The notes: generated from the letters alone by a model not told the origin. A stretch of 64,000 bases of DNA from Pelomicrobium methylotrophicum (GCF_008014345.1 NZ_VPFL01000009.1:47608-111607), one strand, 5' to 3'. Shown: positions 11,277-19,023, counted from the first letter of the stretch. Numbers and translations are program-made.

Positions 11277-12347
11277 TCACCCCCCCAGCGGTTCCATGGT
11301 CCATGCGGGACGTGTCACACGCTCTGGAGGCGCCACCGGCGGCGGCAATCGCCGTGCGGCCCAGCGGAACAGCAGGCGCAGCGCACCGTCGGAGCGAACG
11401 AGCAACGCCGTTGCCCACACCGTGGCGCGCACCGCCCGGCGCGAGATCTTCACTTGGGCGCCAGCGCTGTAGCCGAGACGCGCCCGGAGGTTGCCGAGCG
11501 TGAGCACCGCCAGCCCCAAAGCCCACAGGCAGAAGCGCCGGATCCCCTCCTCGCGCCCGGGAATGAGCAGCGTATAGTCGAGCGCCCGTTCCAGATGCCA
11601 GCGGGCGATGCCGATCAAGTATTCCATTCCTTCCTTGAAGCCCGCCTGGCCGGGCGCGAGGGACTCGAGCGCGCAGCCCCGCTGCGCGAACACGGCGCGC
11701 GGCAGCCAGCATGCGCCGCGTGCATGGTCCTCCCACACGTCCTTGAGGATGTTGGTCATCTGCAGCCCCTCGCCAAAGGAGAGGGCCAGCCGCCGCAGCT
11801 CCTCCCGTCGCGGCGCGAGCTCCGCGATCCGCAGACAGAAAAGCTCGGTCAGCATCTCGCCCACCACGCCTGCCACGCAATAACAGTAGCTATCCAGCTC
11901 CGACAAGGTCTCCAGGCCGCGGGCGCCGCCTTCAGGCTGGAAGCGCGCCATACCTTCCGTCATCACCCGCACGCAGCGTTCGATCGCCGCCCGCTCGGGG
12001 GCTTCGAAGGCGTGAACGATGCGCACCACGCGCGCAGTGTTGGCGACCAAGTCCCGTTCGGCGTGGGACGCGCCCGGAGAAAGGCGCGCAGACAGCTCCG
12101 CCGCGAAGGCCGCGGCAGGCTCCCGACCTTCGACGACGCGGGCAAAACGGCGCAGGAATCGTCGTTTCTCCTCGACTGGAAGGCCGGGATCGTCTTCCAC
12201 CGTGTCGGCGATGCGGCACAGCAGGTAGGCATTGCCCACCACGACCCTCAGCCAGTCCGGCAACGCCGGAATGGTCAAGGCGAAGGTGCGCGAGACGCCC
12301 GGGAGGATGCGGTTTTGGTACTCGAGGTCGGAGGTTTCGATCGGCAT
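11277..12347 (-). CDS. Squalene/phytoene synthase family protein, squalene-synthase-like
   Basis: This 356-residue isoprenoid head-to-head condensing enzyme resembles the farnesyl-diphosphate farnesyltransferase branch more than HpnC/HpnD. It has the Ser-Arg-Thr-Phe element near residue 20 (GVSRTFALTIP), a first Asp-rich motif in LLCRIADTVEDD (~residue 42), the Tyr-containing YCYCVAGVVGEM (~155) and a second motif NILKDVWED (~200). C-terminal hydrophobic stretches (~270–290 and ~315–330) suggest membrane contact. By family it would join two farnesyl diphosphates into squalene for hopanoids or related lipids. No squalene cyclase or other hpn gene is in the window. It is convergent with the GGDEF/EAL gene and lies 115 bases downstream of the YeeE/YedE gene on the same strand. 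Confidence 0.85.
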   Translation of the reverse strand: MPIETSDLEYQNRILPGVSRTFALTIPALPDWLRVVVGNAYLLCRIADTVEDDPGLPVEEKRRFLRRFARVVEGREPAAAFAAELSARLSPGASHAERDLVANTARVVRIVHAFEAPERAAIERCVRVMTEGMARFQPEGGARGLETLSELDSYCYCVAGVVGEMLTELFCLRIAELAPRREELRRLALSFGEGLQMTNILKDVWEDHARGACWLPRAVFAQRGCALESLAPGQAGFKEGMEYLIGIARWHLERALDYTLLIPGREEGIRRFCLWALGLAVLTLGNLRARLGYSAGAQVKISRRAVRATVWATALLVRSDGALRLLFRWAARRLPPPVAPPERVTRPAWTMEPLGG

Positions 12348-12462
12348 GCGGGAGCGGGGGCTCGGCGGAAGACCCGCCAGGCGGGAGTATATCGTCGCTC
12401 GTCCTGGGGCGCACCCCCGCGGGGCGATGCCGGCGACCAGGCGAGCGGCCGATGAACAGGCC

Positions 12463-13668
12463 TCACTCGCGGCTCAGCCCGAACCACGGGCGCAGCTTGA
12501 TACCCACCCAGTTGCCTGGCAGCGCCGCGGCGATCCACAACCAACCGTGAAGGCTCGTGGAAGCGATGCCGGAGAAAAACGCCCCGATGTTGCACCCATA
12601 GGCCAGGCGCGCCCCGTAGCCCATCACCAGCCCGCCGATCACTGCCGCCACCAGTGCCCCCGTCGGAGCCGACCATTGCGGCGCGAAGCGACCGGCGGCC
12701 GCTGCCGCGGCCATGGCACCCACGACCATGCCGATGTCCATCACGGAGGTCACATCCGATAGCACATCCGCCTCCAACGCGGCGCGCTGGAACGGTGCAT
12801 TCCAGAAGGGATCGCCTTCCGGGTTCCAGCCCATGAGGGAGGCGGCCTTGGCGCCCCACAGGGTAAACGCCCAGGTGATGCTCCAGGGGTGTCCCGCCGC
12901 CGCGAGCGTGGCCACGTTGAGCAGCGCGAGCAGCACCGCGCCCGCCAACAGGGGCCACGGCCCCGTGAAAAGTCGCCGCAAACCCCTGCGTCCGGACGCG
13001 GGCAGGGGTGTGCGACGGCGGCCATAGCGGCCGGCGATCCAGGCCAGCAGGCCCAACACCGCGAGCTGGAAGGCGACCGCCTCCGGCCAGCCCACGAGCT
13101 CGGCCAGGCTGCGCGATTCCCACACGGGCAATCGCTGCCAGAAATCCATGTGCAGACTGGCCCAGAAGCTCCCCGCGCAGAACGCCGCCAGCGTCGCGCC
13201 CATACGCAAGCGGCCGCCCCCCACCGTGTAGAGCGTCCCCGAGCCGCACCCTCCGGCAAGCTGCATGCCGATGCCGAAGAGGAATGCGCCGATGGCCACC
13301 TGCCACCCTGCAGGCGCCACCGCACCCACCAGCGGATGGCCGCCGAAATCCCCGGCGGACAAAAGCGGCGCAAACAGCACGCAGGCCAGCGCGATCATGG
13401 CGAGCTGCGCGCGCACCCCCTCCACCTCGCCCCGGACGATCAGACGGCGATAGGCGCCGGTGAAACCGAAGTGCGCGTGGTACAGCGTCACCCCGATGAG
13501 AACGCCGATGACGAACAAGAGCCCGAGCCGCGGCGCTTCCCGCGCAATCAGCGTGACAAGGACGGCGGCGAGCACCCCGACCGCCCCCAAAACGCCCCAT
13601 TGGGGCGCGGGAAGCCCCGGCTGGCGCCAGGCCCGCGCCGAGACCGAGGGGTCGGGAGATCGCTGCAT
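12463..13668 (-). CDS. YeeE/YedE (TsuA-like) sulfur-compound membrane transporter
   Basis: This protein of about 401 residues has 9–10 hydrophobic segments and the two Cys-containing repeats that mark the YeeE/YedE family: QLAGGCGSGTLYTVGGG in the first half and LAYGCNIGAFFSGIAS near the C-terminus. Characterised relatives import thiosulfate or move persulfide-type sulfur through conserved cysteines, so import of a reduced sulfur species is the likely role. The start is uncertain: ATG 13668 is used, but ATG 13716 is in frame and neither has a clear ribosome site. It follows the HGHFHTF gene by 98 bases on the same strand and may belong to the same transcription unit as the Cys-repeat and sigma-factor genes. 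Confidence 0.88.
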   Translation of the reverse strand: MQRSPDPSVSARAWRQPGLPAPQWGVLGAVGVLAAVLVTLIAREAPRLGLLFVIGVLIGVTLYHAHFGFTGAYRRLIVRGEVEGVRAQLAMIALACVLFAPLLSAGDFGGHPLVGAVAPAGWQVAIGAFLFGIGMQLAGGCGSGTLYTVGGGRLRMGATLAAFCAGSFWASLHMDFWQRLPVWESRSLAELVGWPEAVAFQLAVLGLLAWIAGRYGRRRTPLPASGRRGLRRLFTGPWPLLAGAVLLALLNVATLAAAGHPWSITWAFTLWGAKAASLMGWNPEGDPFWNAPFQRAALEADVLSDVTSVMDIGMVVGAMAAAAAAGRFAPQWSAPTGALVAAVIGGLVMGYGARLAYGCNIGAFFSGIASTSLHGWLWIAAALPGNWVGIKLRPWFGLSRE

Positions 13669-13766
13669 CGGCGATGAGCTTTTCAAAAGCGGGATCCCGC
13701 GCCTTCGCCAGGGCATCCAGCATCCCATGGCCGTCAGAACAGAATTTTTGGGAGCCCCCTCCCCTC

Positions 13767-14582
13767 TTAAGGGGTACCCCTTGCCCGCCGGCGCAAGCTT
13801 CCTCGCACCAGCATCCGCAACCGCGCCACGTCTTCGTCCACATCGATGGGGAGCCAGCCCGTGACCTCCAGGCGCCGGTCCTCGTACACGTCTTGCCCCG
13901 GGTGCTCGGCCGCCCAGCGCGCGATCACCCGGTCCCGGTGATGGAGCAGCGCCTCCAGGTGGGGACGGTAGAGCCGGAACAGGGCGGTGAGCCAGCGGTT
14001 GAGGGGCCACGACGGGTACGCATGATCGATGGCAAATCGGTCCAGCATCCGGATCACGTCCGGCGCCGCGTACCACGTGTCGCCCGTGACCCAGCGGTTC
14101 ACCGCGAACAGCCCAATCGCCCGCCCGTAGGCGTCCATGGAGACGGCGACCAGGTGGACAACCGCTTCTTCTCCTGTAGGCCAGGGCGCCTGGCCTTCGT
14201 AGGGCACGGGCGAAACCCCTGCTGGCATGCCGCCTGCGCGCAAGAACGTATGGAAGTGGCCATGCTCGCCCGCCATCCCCCGGTGGGCGTGATAGTAATA
14301 TTGGCTGAAGGTCTCCCGGTCGAAAACGTCCTCGGGCGGATAGTGGTCGTACTCGTAGAAGGTGCCGTGGCCCTTGAGCACCTCGCCCACCAGGTTAAGC
14401 CCCCCTTTCGCCAGTACCCGCTGGCACTCGAGCGCCTCCTCTCCCGCCGCCAGCATCGCGGCCAGCATCGTCCTCGGGAGGGCGCCCAGATCGGGTGGTG
14501 TAAGAGGAGGAAGCAGCGCGTCGCCGCCCGCGCCTCGTTTCGAGCGCCGGGCACTGCTGCCGTTGCGCGATGCAGAAGCCAT
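13767..14582 (-). CDS. Conserved hypothetical protein with HGHFHTF motif
   Basis: This 271-residue soluble protein has no signal peptide or membrane segment. I cannot assign a function; it may belong to the family catalogued as DUF6969, but that is from memory and unsure. The middle is rich in aromatic and His residues: FYEYDHYPPEDV at ~75, QYYYHAHRG at ~94 and EHGHFHTFLRAGGMP at ~105, a likely metal-binding cluster. A conserved-looking NRWVTGDTWY follows at ~164. The N-terminal ~20 residues are basic and low in complexity, so the real start may be internal. The stop codon lies at the edge of a 14-base palindrome (13769–13782). It sits between the Cys-repeat protein gene and the YeeE/YedE gene on one strand, suggesting a related metal or sulfur role. 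Confidence 0.75.
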   Translation of the reverse strand: MASASRNGSSARRSKRGAGGDALLPPLTPPDLGALPRTMLAAMLAAGEEALECQRVLAKGGLNLVGEVLKGHGTFYEYDHYPPEDVFDRETFSQYYYHAHRGMAGEHGHFHTFLRAGGMPAGVSPVPYEGQAPWPTGEEAVVHLVAVSMDAYGRAIGLFAVNRWVTGDTWYAAPDVIRMLDRFAIDHAYPSWPLNRWLTALFRLYRPHLEALLHHRDRVIARWAAEHPGQDVYEDRRLEVTGWLPIDVDEDVARLRMLVRGSLRRRARGTP

Positions 14583-14629
14583 TCTCGGCGAGCCCTTTGC
14601 GACCGTCTTTCCCCTCAGAAATGGCCCGC

Positions 14630-14652
14630 GGGAAGGGAACGCGCCCCTTCCC
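14630..14652 (-). other. Hairpin between Cys-repeat gene and HGHFHTF gene
   Basis: There is a perfect 8-bp stem, GGGAAGGG (14630–14637) with CCCTTCCC (14645–14652), around a 7-base loop. It lies 18–40 bases after the stop codon of the Cys-repeat gene. No T tract follows on the minus strand, so it may be an mRNA-stabilising or attenuating hairpin rather than a full terminator. Confidence 0.5.
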
Positions 14653-14669
14653 TCCCCGGCAGGTTGGGT

Positions 14670-14936
14670 CTAGTACTTCTTGGCCGCGCAGGGGTTTTTC
14701 TTGGCGGCGCAGGGATGCTTGGCCGCGCACGGACTTTTGCCCGCGCAAGGGTGCTTGACCGCGCACGGATTGCACGGATTGCACGGGCTGCCTCTCTTGG
14801 TCGCGGTCTTGGCGGCGCAGGGGTTCTTCGCCGCGCACGGATTCTTGGCCGAGCACGGATTGCCGAATGCAGGCATTGCGACGCCGAGCGCCACGGCGCC
14901 CGCAAACAGCTTGGCTTTACGACGACTCAGCTTCAT
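14670..14936 (-). CDS. Small secreted protein of Asn-Pro-Cys-Ala-Ala-Lys repeats
   Basis: This is an 88-residue protein. A signal peptide (MKLSRRKAKLFAG, hydrophobic core, cleavage near AMPAFG) is followed by about 63 mature residues that are nearly all repeats of [N/H/S]PC-A-x-K. The mature part has ten cysteines (about 16%) and many lysines. ATG 14936 is fixed by AGGAGGG 7 bases upstream. I know no assigned function. A periplasmic metal-binding or thiol-buffering peptide is the simplest reading. The same repeats decorate the cytochrome c encoded 96 bases upstream, and both lie behind an ECF sigma/anti-sigma pair. Low complexity also makes the complementary strand look open over a long distance, but that is a composition artefact. 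Confidence 0.85.
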   Translation of the reverse strand: MKLSRRKAKLFAGAVALGVAMPAFGNPCSAKNPCAAKNPCAAKTATKRGSPCNPCNPCAVKHPCAGKSPCAAKHPCAAKKNPCAAKKY

Positions 14937-15032
14937 GATTGTCCCTCCTTTCATGGACGTGATAAAAACGCGGCGGTTGTCATCCCACCGCTTCCTGCCT
15001 ACTCCATCGCCCCGTCTAGCGGCCGGTTAAGC

Positions 15033-15692
15033 TCAGCGCCTGGCGGCACAGGGATTTTTCGCGGTGCAAGGATTCCTGGCCGCGCCAGGGTTCTTCGCCG
15101 CGCACGGATTTGCCGCCGCGGCTTTCTTCGGATCGAACGTCTTCTGCACTCTCTCCGTGTACGCCACCAGCGCAGCCAGCTCTTTCGAGTCCCACGGCAG
15201 GGGTTTCGCCGCCATCGGCATCACCATGCACGCCTGGATCATCTCGTCCAAGTGCACCTTCTTGAGCCCCATCTGCTGGTCGGTCATGGCCACGTAATGG
15301 GGATAGGGCTGGGCGAAGGTGGGTTGGAACGCGGCGTGGTTCATATGGCAGGCGTTGCAGGAAAGCCCGTTGGTGCTGAGCTTCGTATCGTGCCACAGCT
15401 TCTCGCCGTAGGCGACAAGCGCCTTTTGATTCCCTTGGTAAGGCTTGTAGTTCGTGGGGCGGGCGACGAGTTTGGGATCGATTCTGGCGGCGCAGGGGTT
15501 TTTTGCCGCGCCGGGGGGCATGGCCGTGCCCGGCTTCCTCCCGGCGCAGGGGTTCACCTTCGGCGCGCACGGGTTTCTCGCGGCGCAGGGATGGCGCGGG
15601 CCGCACGGACCTGCTGCATTCGCAACGCCGACCGAAAGGGCGGTGGCGACCAGCCAAGGAAGCGAGGGGTGGCGATTTCTGGGACAGCGCAT
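15033..15692 (-). CDS. Secreted cytochrome c flanked by Asn-Pro-Cys repeats
   Basis: This 219-residue protein has a signal peptide with cleavage near VANA|AGPC. An N-terminal tail of about five xPC units follows (HPCAAR, NPCAPK, NPCAGR, NPCAAR). A single-heme class I cytochrome domain occupies about residues 75–190, with heme motif CNACH near residue 110 and a Met-rich CMVMPMAAKPLPW stretch that could supply the distal ligand. The C-terminal tail again carries NPCAAK-type units, one degenerate (NPGAAR). ATG 15692 follows AAGGAGA. The domain resembles small mono-heme electron carriers, but the repeat tails are unusual. It is 14 bases after the anti-sigma gene, so it is almost certainly co-transcribed with the sigma/anti-sigma pair. 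Confidence 0.88.
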   Translation of the reverse strand: MRCPRNRHPSLPWLVATALSVGVANAAGPCGPRHPCAARNPCAPKVNPCAGRKPGTAMPPGAAKNPCAARIDPKLVARPTNYKPYQGNQKALVAYGEKLWHDTKLSTNGLSCNACHMNHAAFQPTFAQPYPHYVAMTDQQMGLKKVHLDEMIQACMVMPMAAKPLPWDSKELAALVAYTERVQKTFDPKKAAAANPCAAKNPGAARNPCTAKNPCAARR

Positions 15693-15706
15693 GGGCCTAT
15701 CTCCTT

Positions 15707-16378
15707 TCACGGGCGAATGGCGTTGGCGATGCGGTACGCGTGCTCGCCGGTGTCGGCGACCACGGCGAAGCTGCCGGCGCGGGCCGGCATGGCCACCGCG
15801 CTCAGGCTGCGGGCGTTGGCCACGACCGTCGAGGCGAGTGGCTGATCAGGCGAAATGAGCAGGGTGGCCCTGCCCAGCGGCGTCTCGAGGAGCACGTGAT
15901 GGGCGAAACTGCCGCGGAACGGGCAGGTGCCCAGGTAGTGGATCCCGAACCCCGTCTCGGACAACGAGAGGCCGGCCGCTCCCAGCACCAGGCCTAGCAC
16001 CCGGCTGTCGCCGTTGCGGCCGATCGCCAGCTCGTGGGGTTCCTCCGCCAGCACATGCTCGATGGCGGCCAAGGCTGGTTGCTCGTGCCGACTCATCCAC
16101 AGGGTCGATACGACCATCACCACGGGCAGCAGCAGGCCTGCGGCCAAGGCATACCGGCGGGAGATCCCTCGGCTTCCCAGCTCGGTTCTCAACAGTACCC
16201 GGTCCGCCAGCCCTTCCGGCACCGGCACCCGGGCCGCCGCGGCCAAATGCTCATCCAGTCGGCGCAGACGCTCCAGGTCATCAGCGCAGCCGGGGCAGTC
16301 CTGCCGGTGCGCCTCGGCTTCAGCGCTCAAGCGCCGCGGGTCGGCCAGCGCCTGTCGGCGGAACGCCAGGCACGTCAT
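15707..16378 (-). CDS. Anti-sigma factor, DUF3379-like with zinc-finger-type N-terminus
   Basis: This 223-residue protein starts MTCLAFRRQALADP, the usual DUF3379 opening, and carries HRQDCPGC, the His-x3-Cys-x2-Cys pattern of ZAS anti-sigma domains, at about residues 25–32. One membrane segment (YALAAGLLLPVVMVVSTLW, ~residues 76–94) leads to a periplasmic sensor domain. ATG 16378 overlaps the sigma-factor stop by four bases (ATGA), implying translational coupling. An alternative ATG at 16393 has a strong GGAGGAGG upstream, but that lies within sigma coding sequence and adds five residues not typical of the family. It should hold the ECF sigma factor inactive until a periplasmic signal arrives. 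Confidence 0.88.
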   Translation of the reverse strand: MTCLAFRRQALADPRRLSAEAEAHRQDCPGCADDLERLRRLDEHLAAAARVPVPEGLADRVLLRTELGSRGISRRYALAAGLLLPVVMVVSTLWMSRHEQPALAAIEHVLAEEPHELAIGRNGDSRVLGLVLGAAGLSLSETGFGIHYLGTCPFRGSFAHHVLLETPLGRATLLISPDQPLASTVVANARSLSAVAMPARAGSFAVVADTGEHAYRIANAIRP

Positions 16379-16884
16379 CGGCGTTCTTTCCATCGCGTCG
16401 CCTCCTCCTCCAGCAGACCTCGCAACGCCTTGCGGGCCCGCGACACCCGTTGCATCACATTGGCCTCGCTTAAGCGCAGCATCCTGCCGATCTCAGCACA
16501 ACTGAAGCCGCCCAGCACCTGCAACAGCAACGGCTCCCGGTACCCCCCGGGCAGACGCTCCAGCGCGGCGCGCAGGGAAATCCCCGCCTCCATGTCCTGC
16601 TCCACGCCGGCCAGCACCTCTTCCGGGTCCAGCGCCTCGGTCTCCAGGCGCTTCCTCTCGTAGAGGCGGGCGTGCTCGCGGTAGAGAATCGAGAACAGCC
16701 ACGCCTTGCCCGATGCCTCCCGCCTCAGGCTGTCCCAGGCTTTCCAAGCGCGGGCGAAGGTCTCTTGGACCAGGTCCTCGGCGAGAAACCGGTCCCGGCA
16801 CAGCCAATAGGCGAAGCGATAAAGATCCGGCGCGTGGGCCCGCACCAGGGTCTCGAACGCCCGCCGCCGAAAGCCGAAAACCAT
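16375..16884 (-). CDS. ECF-type RNA polymerase sigma-70 factor
   Basis: This 169-residue protein has region 2 (DLYRFAYWLCRDRFLAEDLVQETF, split here by the polymerase-binding DLVQETF at ~45) and region 4 with helix-turn-helix (CAEIGRMLRLSEANVMQRVS at ~130–150) ending in SRARKALRGLLEEE. There is no region 1 or 3, as expected of ECF sigmas. ATG 16884 is chosen because region 2 then begins within ~20 residues; the open frame reaching 17160 is unlike any sigma factor. It is the first gene of a minus-strand run with its anti-sigma, the repeat cytochrome and the Cys-repeat peptide, and it probably activates its own promoter. Confidence 0.92.
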   Translation of the reverse strand: MVFGFRRRAFETLVRAHAPDLYRFAYWLCRDRFLAEDLVQETFARAWKAWDSLRREASGKAWLFSILYREHARLYERKRLETEALDPEEVLAGVEQDMEAGISLRAALERLPGGYREPLLLQVLGGFSCAEIGRMLRLSEANVMQRVSRARKALRGLLEEEATRWKERR

Positions 16885-17277
16885 GCTGGAATCCGCCTCC
16901 CTCCCCGCGCCAGGGCCGGCTGCCCTGCTCGTCTCTTCACTGCGTAAGACCTGCCGAGGGGTCAATTCCTGACACGCAGCCGACGGGCATTCGGCTGATA
17001 CGGCCCGCCCCCCGACGATGGCCAGGACCCTGACTCCGACTGGCAAGTCTGGCCGATGCCCGGGGAAGCCTACGATCCCACGCCAAAAGCGGGAGAGGGA
17101 AGGGGCGGACCGAACCGCGGTGGACACGCGGACCGCACCCATCCGATAATCGATCCGCATTCCTTCACGCCGTCACGCGGGCCGCAGCGGTCCGAGGGCC
17201 GCGCGACGGCCCCCTGGATACCGCGCGCGGGATTACGCCGCCTCCACGGCGCTCGGAATCCGGCTCTTCACCTCCCA
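16885..17277. other. Divergent intergenic region, no gene seen
   Basis: These 393 bases separate the sigma operon (leftward) from the cation antiporter gene (rightward). Open frames extend into it from both sides but their translations are low-complexity and lack family residues. Apart from the weak ECF-like promoter I see no defined element. Confidence 0.5.
16945..16969 (-). promoter_or_regulatory. Candidate ECF-type promoter for the sigma operon
   Basis: Read on the minus strand, GGAATT (16969–16964) is followed after 13 bases by GTCTTA (16950–16945), about 60 bases before the sigma start. A GGAA-type −35 with a GTC-type −10 is the general ECF pattern, but the spacer is a little short. I did not find a convincing copy in front of the downstream genes. 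This is a weak call. Confidence 0.25.
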
Positions 17278-19023
17278 ATGGACGCCGTCAACCAGCTCAT
17301 TCTGTTCGGTGGCTTGCTGGCGCTTGCCGCCATCGTGCTCACCGCGGCCGCCGCCCGCAGCGGCGCACCGCTCCTGCTCGTCTTTCTGGGCGTCGGCATG
17401 CTGGCCGGGGAGGACGGCATCGGCGGCGTGCGCTTCGACGATTTCGAGCTTTCGTTCTTCGTCGGGAACCTTTCCTTGGCGGTGATCCTGTTCGACGGGG
17501 GGCTGCGCACCCGCTACGAGAGCTTTCGCGTAGGCCTCAGGCCTGCGCTCTCCCTCGCCACCGCGGGCGTCGCGATCACGGCCGGCATCACCGGGGTTTT
17601 CGCTGCGCGTCTGCTCGATCTGCCGCTGCTGGAGGGCCTGCTGATCGGCGCCATCGTCGGGTCCACCGACGCCGCGGCGGTGTTCTCGCTGCTTCACACC
17701 CGCGGCATGCGATTGAAGCAGCGGGTGGCCGCAACCCTGGAGATCGAGTCCGGCAGCAACGATCCCATGGCGGTCTTCCTAACCATCGTCCTGATCGACC
17801 TCCTGCTCGCCGGCAAGACGACCCTCGATGCGACGGTCATCGCAGGCTTCGTCCAGCAGATGGGCCTCGGCACCATGATCGGCATCGCCGCTGGGCACGG
17901 ACTCGCCTGGCTGATCGATCGCCTGAATCTGGTGGCGGCCGGTCTGTACCCGCTGCTCGCCTTGTCGGGAGGACTCCTCATCTTTGGGCTCACCGGCGTG
18001 CTGGGCGGCAGCGGATTTCTCGCGGTGTACCTGGCCGGACTCACGCTCGGCAATCGACGCCCCCGCGGCGAGCTCCACATTCTGCGCGTGCACGACGGGC
18101 TGGCCTGGCTCGCCCAGATCGTCATGTTCCTGTTCCTCGGCCTGCTGGTCACGCCTTCCAAGCTCCTGGAAACGGCAGCACCTGGGCTGGTGGTGGCGCT
18201 GGTTCTCATGCTGATCGCTCGCCCCATCGCTGTGCTCGTGAGCCTCCTGCCGTTCCGCTTCCCATGGCGCGAACAGGTGTTCATCGCTTGGGTTGGTCTG
18301 CGGGGAGCGGTGCCCATCGTGCTGGCCGTGTTCCCCCTTTTTGCGGGCCTGGAAAACGCCCACCTCTACTTCAACGTGGCCTTCTTCGTCGTGCTGGTAT
18401 CGCTCATCGTCCAGGGGTGGACCATCGCGCCGCTCGCTCGGCTGCTCGGGCTGGAGGCGCCCCCGCTAGGTGAGCCCGTGCAGCGCCTGGAGATCGATTC
18501 CCCCGAGCGCAGCGGCTTCGAGGTGGTGGGCTATCGGCTCGCGGAGGAATCCGCGGCCGTGGGCCTGCCGTTGCAGGACCTGCCGCTGCCCGAGACGGCA
18601 CGGCTCGTCAGCGTCATCCGCAAGGGCGACGCCCTTGCCGCGAACCCCGAGCAGGTGCTGCGGCCCGGGGATGCCGTCTACGTCTGGCTGCGCACCGAGG
18701 ATGTGGAGCGCGTGTCGAAAATCTTCGGCCCCCAGCCCCCCGAAGCTTTCACCGACGCTCGGTACTTCGGAATCTTCGTCATCCACCCCGAGGCCGAGCT
18801 GGAAGGTCTTGCCGCCGTCTACGGCTTCGACGTGCCCGAGCGGGCGAAGGGGCTGACCGTGGGCGAGTTCCTTGCCCGCTCCTTTGGCGGGCGCCCCGTC
18901 GTGGGCGACCGGGTGCGACTGGGCGGCGTGGAGCTCGTGGTGAAAGAGATTCGCGAAGGCAAAGTCAGCCACGCAAGCCTGGTGCTGCGCCAGGCCGGGG
19001 GGGACACGTTTTCCGCTGAGTAG
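17278..19023 (+). CDS. CPA1-type K+/H+ antiporter with RCK_C and CorC/HlyC domains (NhaP2/CvrA-like)
   Basis: This is a 581-residue inner-membrane exchanger. Residues ~1–390 hold about twelve hydrophobic helices. They include VILFDGGLRT, IVGSTDAAAVFSLL with the Asp of the ion site, ESGSNDPMAVF with the paired Asn-Asp, and AWVGLRGAVPIVLA. Residue ~401 onward is a TrkA-C/RCK_C regulatory domain (GFEVVGYRLAEES, RPGDAVYVWLRTEDV). Residues ~495–575 form a CorC/HlyC-type domain (RSFGGRPVVGDRVRLGGVEL). This arrangement matches NhaP2/CvrA proteins that export K+ or Na+ for protons and control cell volume. ATG 17278 directly precedes the first helix; the upstream open frame to 17056 has no such character. 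It is monocistronic and convergent with cydB. Confidence 0.92.
   Translation: MDAVNQLILFGGLLALAAIVLTAAAARSGAPLLLVFLGVGMLAGEDGIGGVRFDDFELSFFVGNLSLAVILFDGGLRTRYESFRVGLRPALSLATAGVAITAGITGVFAARLLDLPLLEGLLIGAIVGSTDAAAVFSLLHTRGMRLKQRVAATLEIESGSNDPMAVFLTIVLIDLLLAGKTTLDATVIAGFVQQMGLGTMIGIAAGHGLAWLIDRLNLVAAGLYPLLALSGGLLIFGLTGVLGGSGFLAVYLAGLTLGNRRPRGELHILRVHDGLAWLAQIVMFLFLGLLVTPSKLLETAAPGLVVALVLMLIARPIAVLVSLLPFRFPWREQVFIAWVGLRGAVPIVLAVFPLFAGLENAHLYFNVAFFVVLVSLIVQGWTIAPLARLLGLEAPPLGEPVQRLEIDSPERSGFEVVGYRLAEESAAVGLPLQDLPLPETARLVSVIRKGDALAANPEQVLRPGDAVYVWLRTEDVERVSKIFGPQPPEAFTDARYFGIFVIHPEAELEGLAAVYGFDVPERAKGLTVGEFLARSFGGRPVVGDRVRLGGVELVVKEIREGKVSHASLVLRQAGGDTFSAE

Noticed and set aside
13769..13782. The palindrome AAGGGGTACCCCTT at the end of the HGHFHTF gene as a terminator
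   Set aside because: There is no loop and no T tract on the minus strand. It may be a chance Kpn-type palindrome.
13674..15845. A 723-codon open frame on the plus strand across the Cys-repeat and cytochrome genes
   Set aside because: It is antisense to four genes with signal peptides, ribosome sites and known motifs. Its translation is low-complexity Arg/Ala/Gly-rich, produced by the high-G+C repeats.
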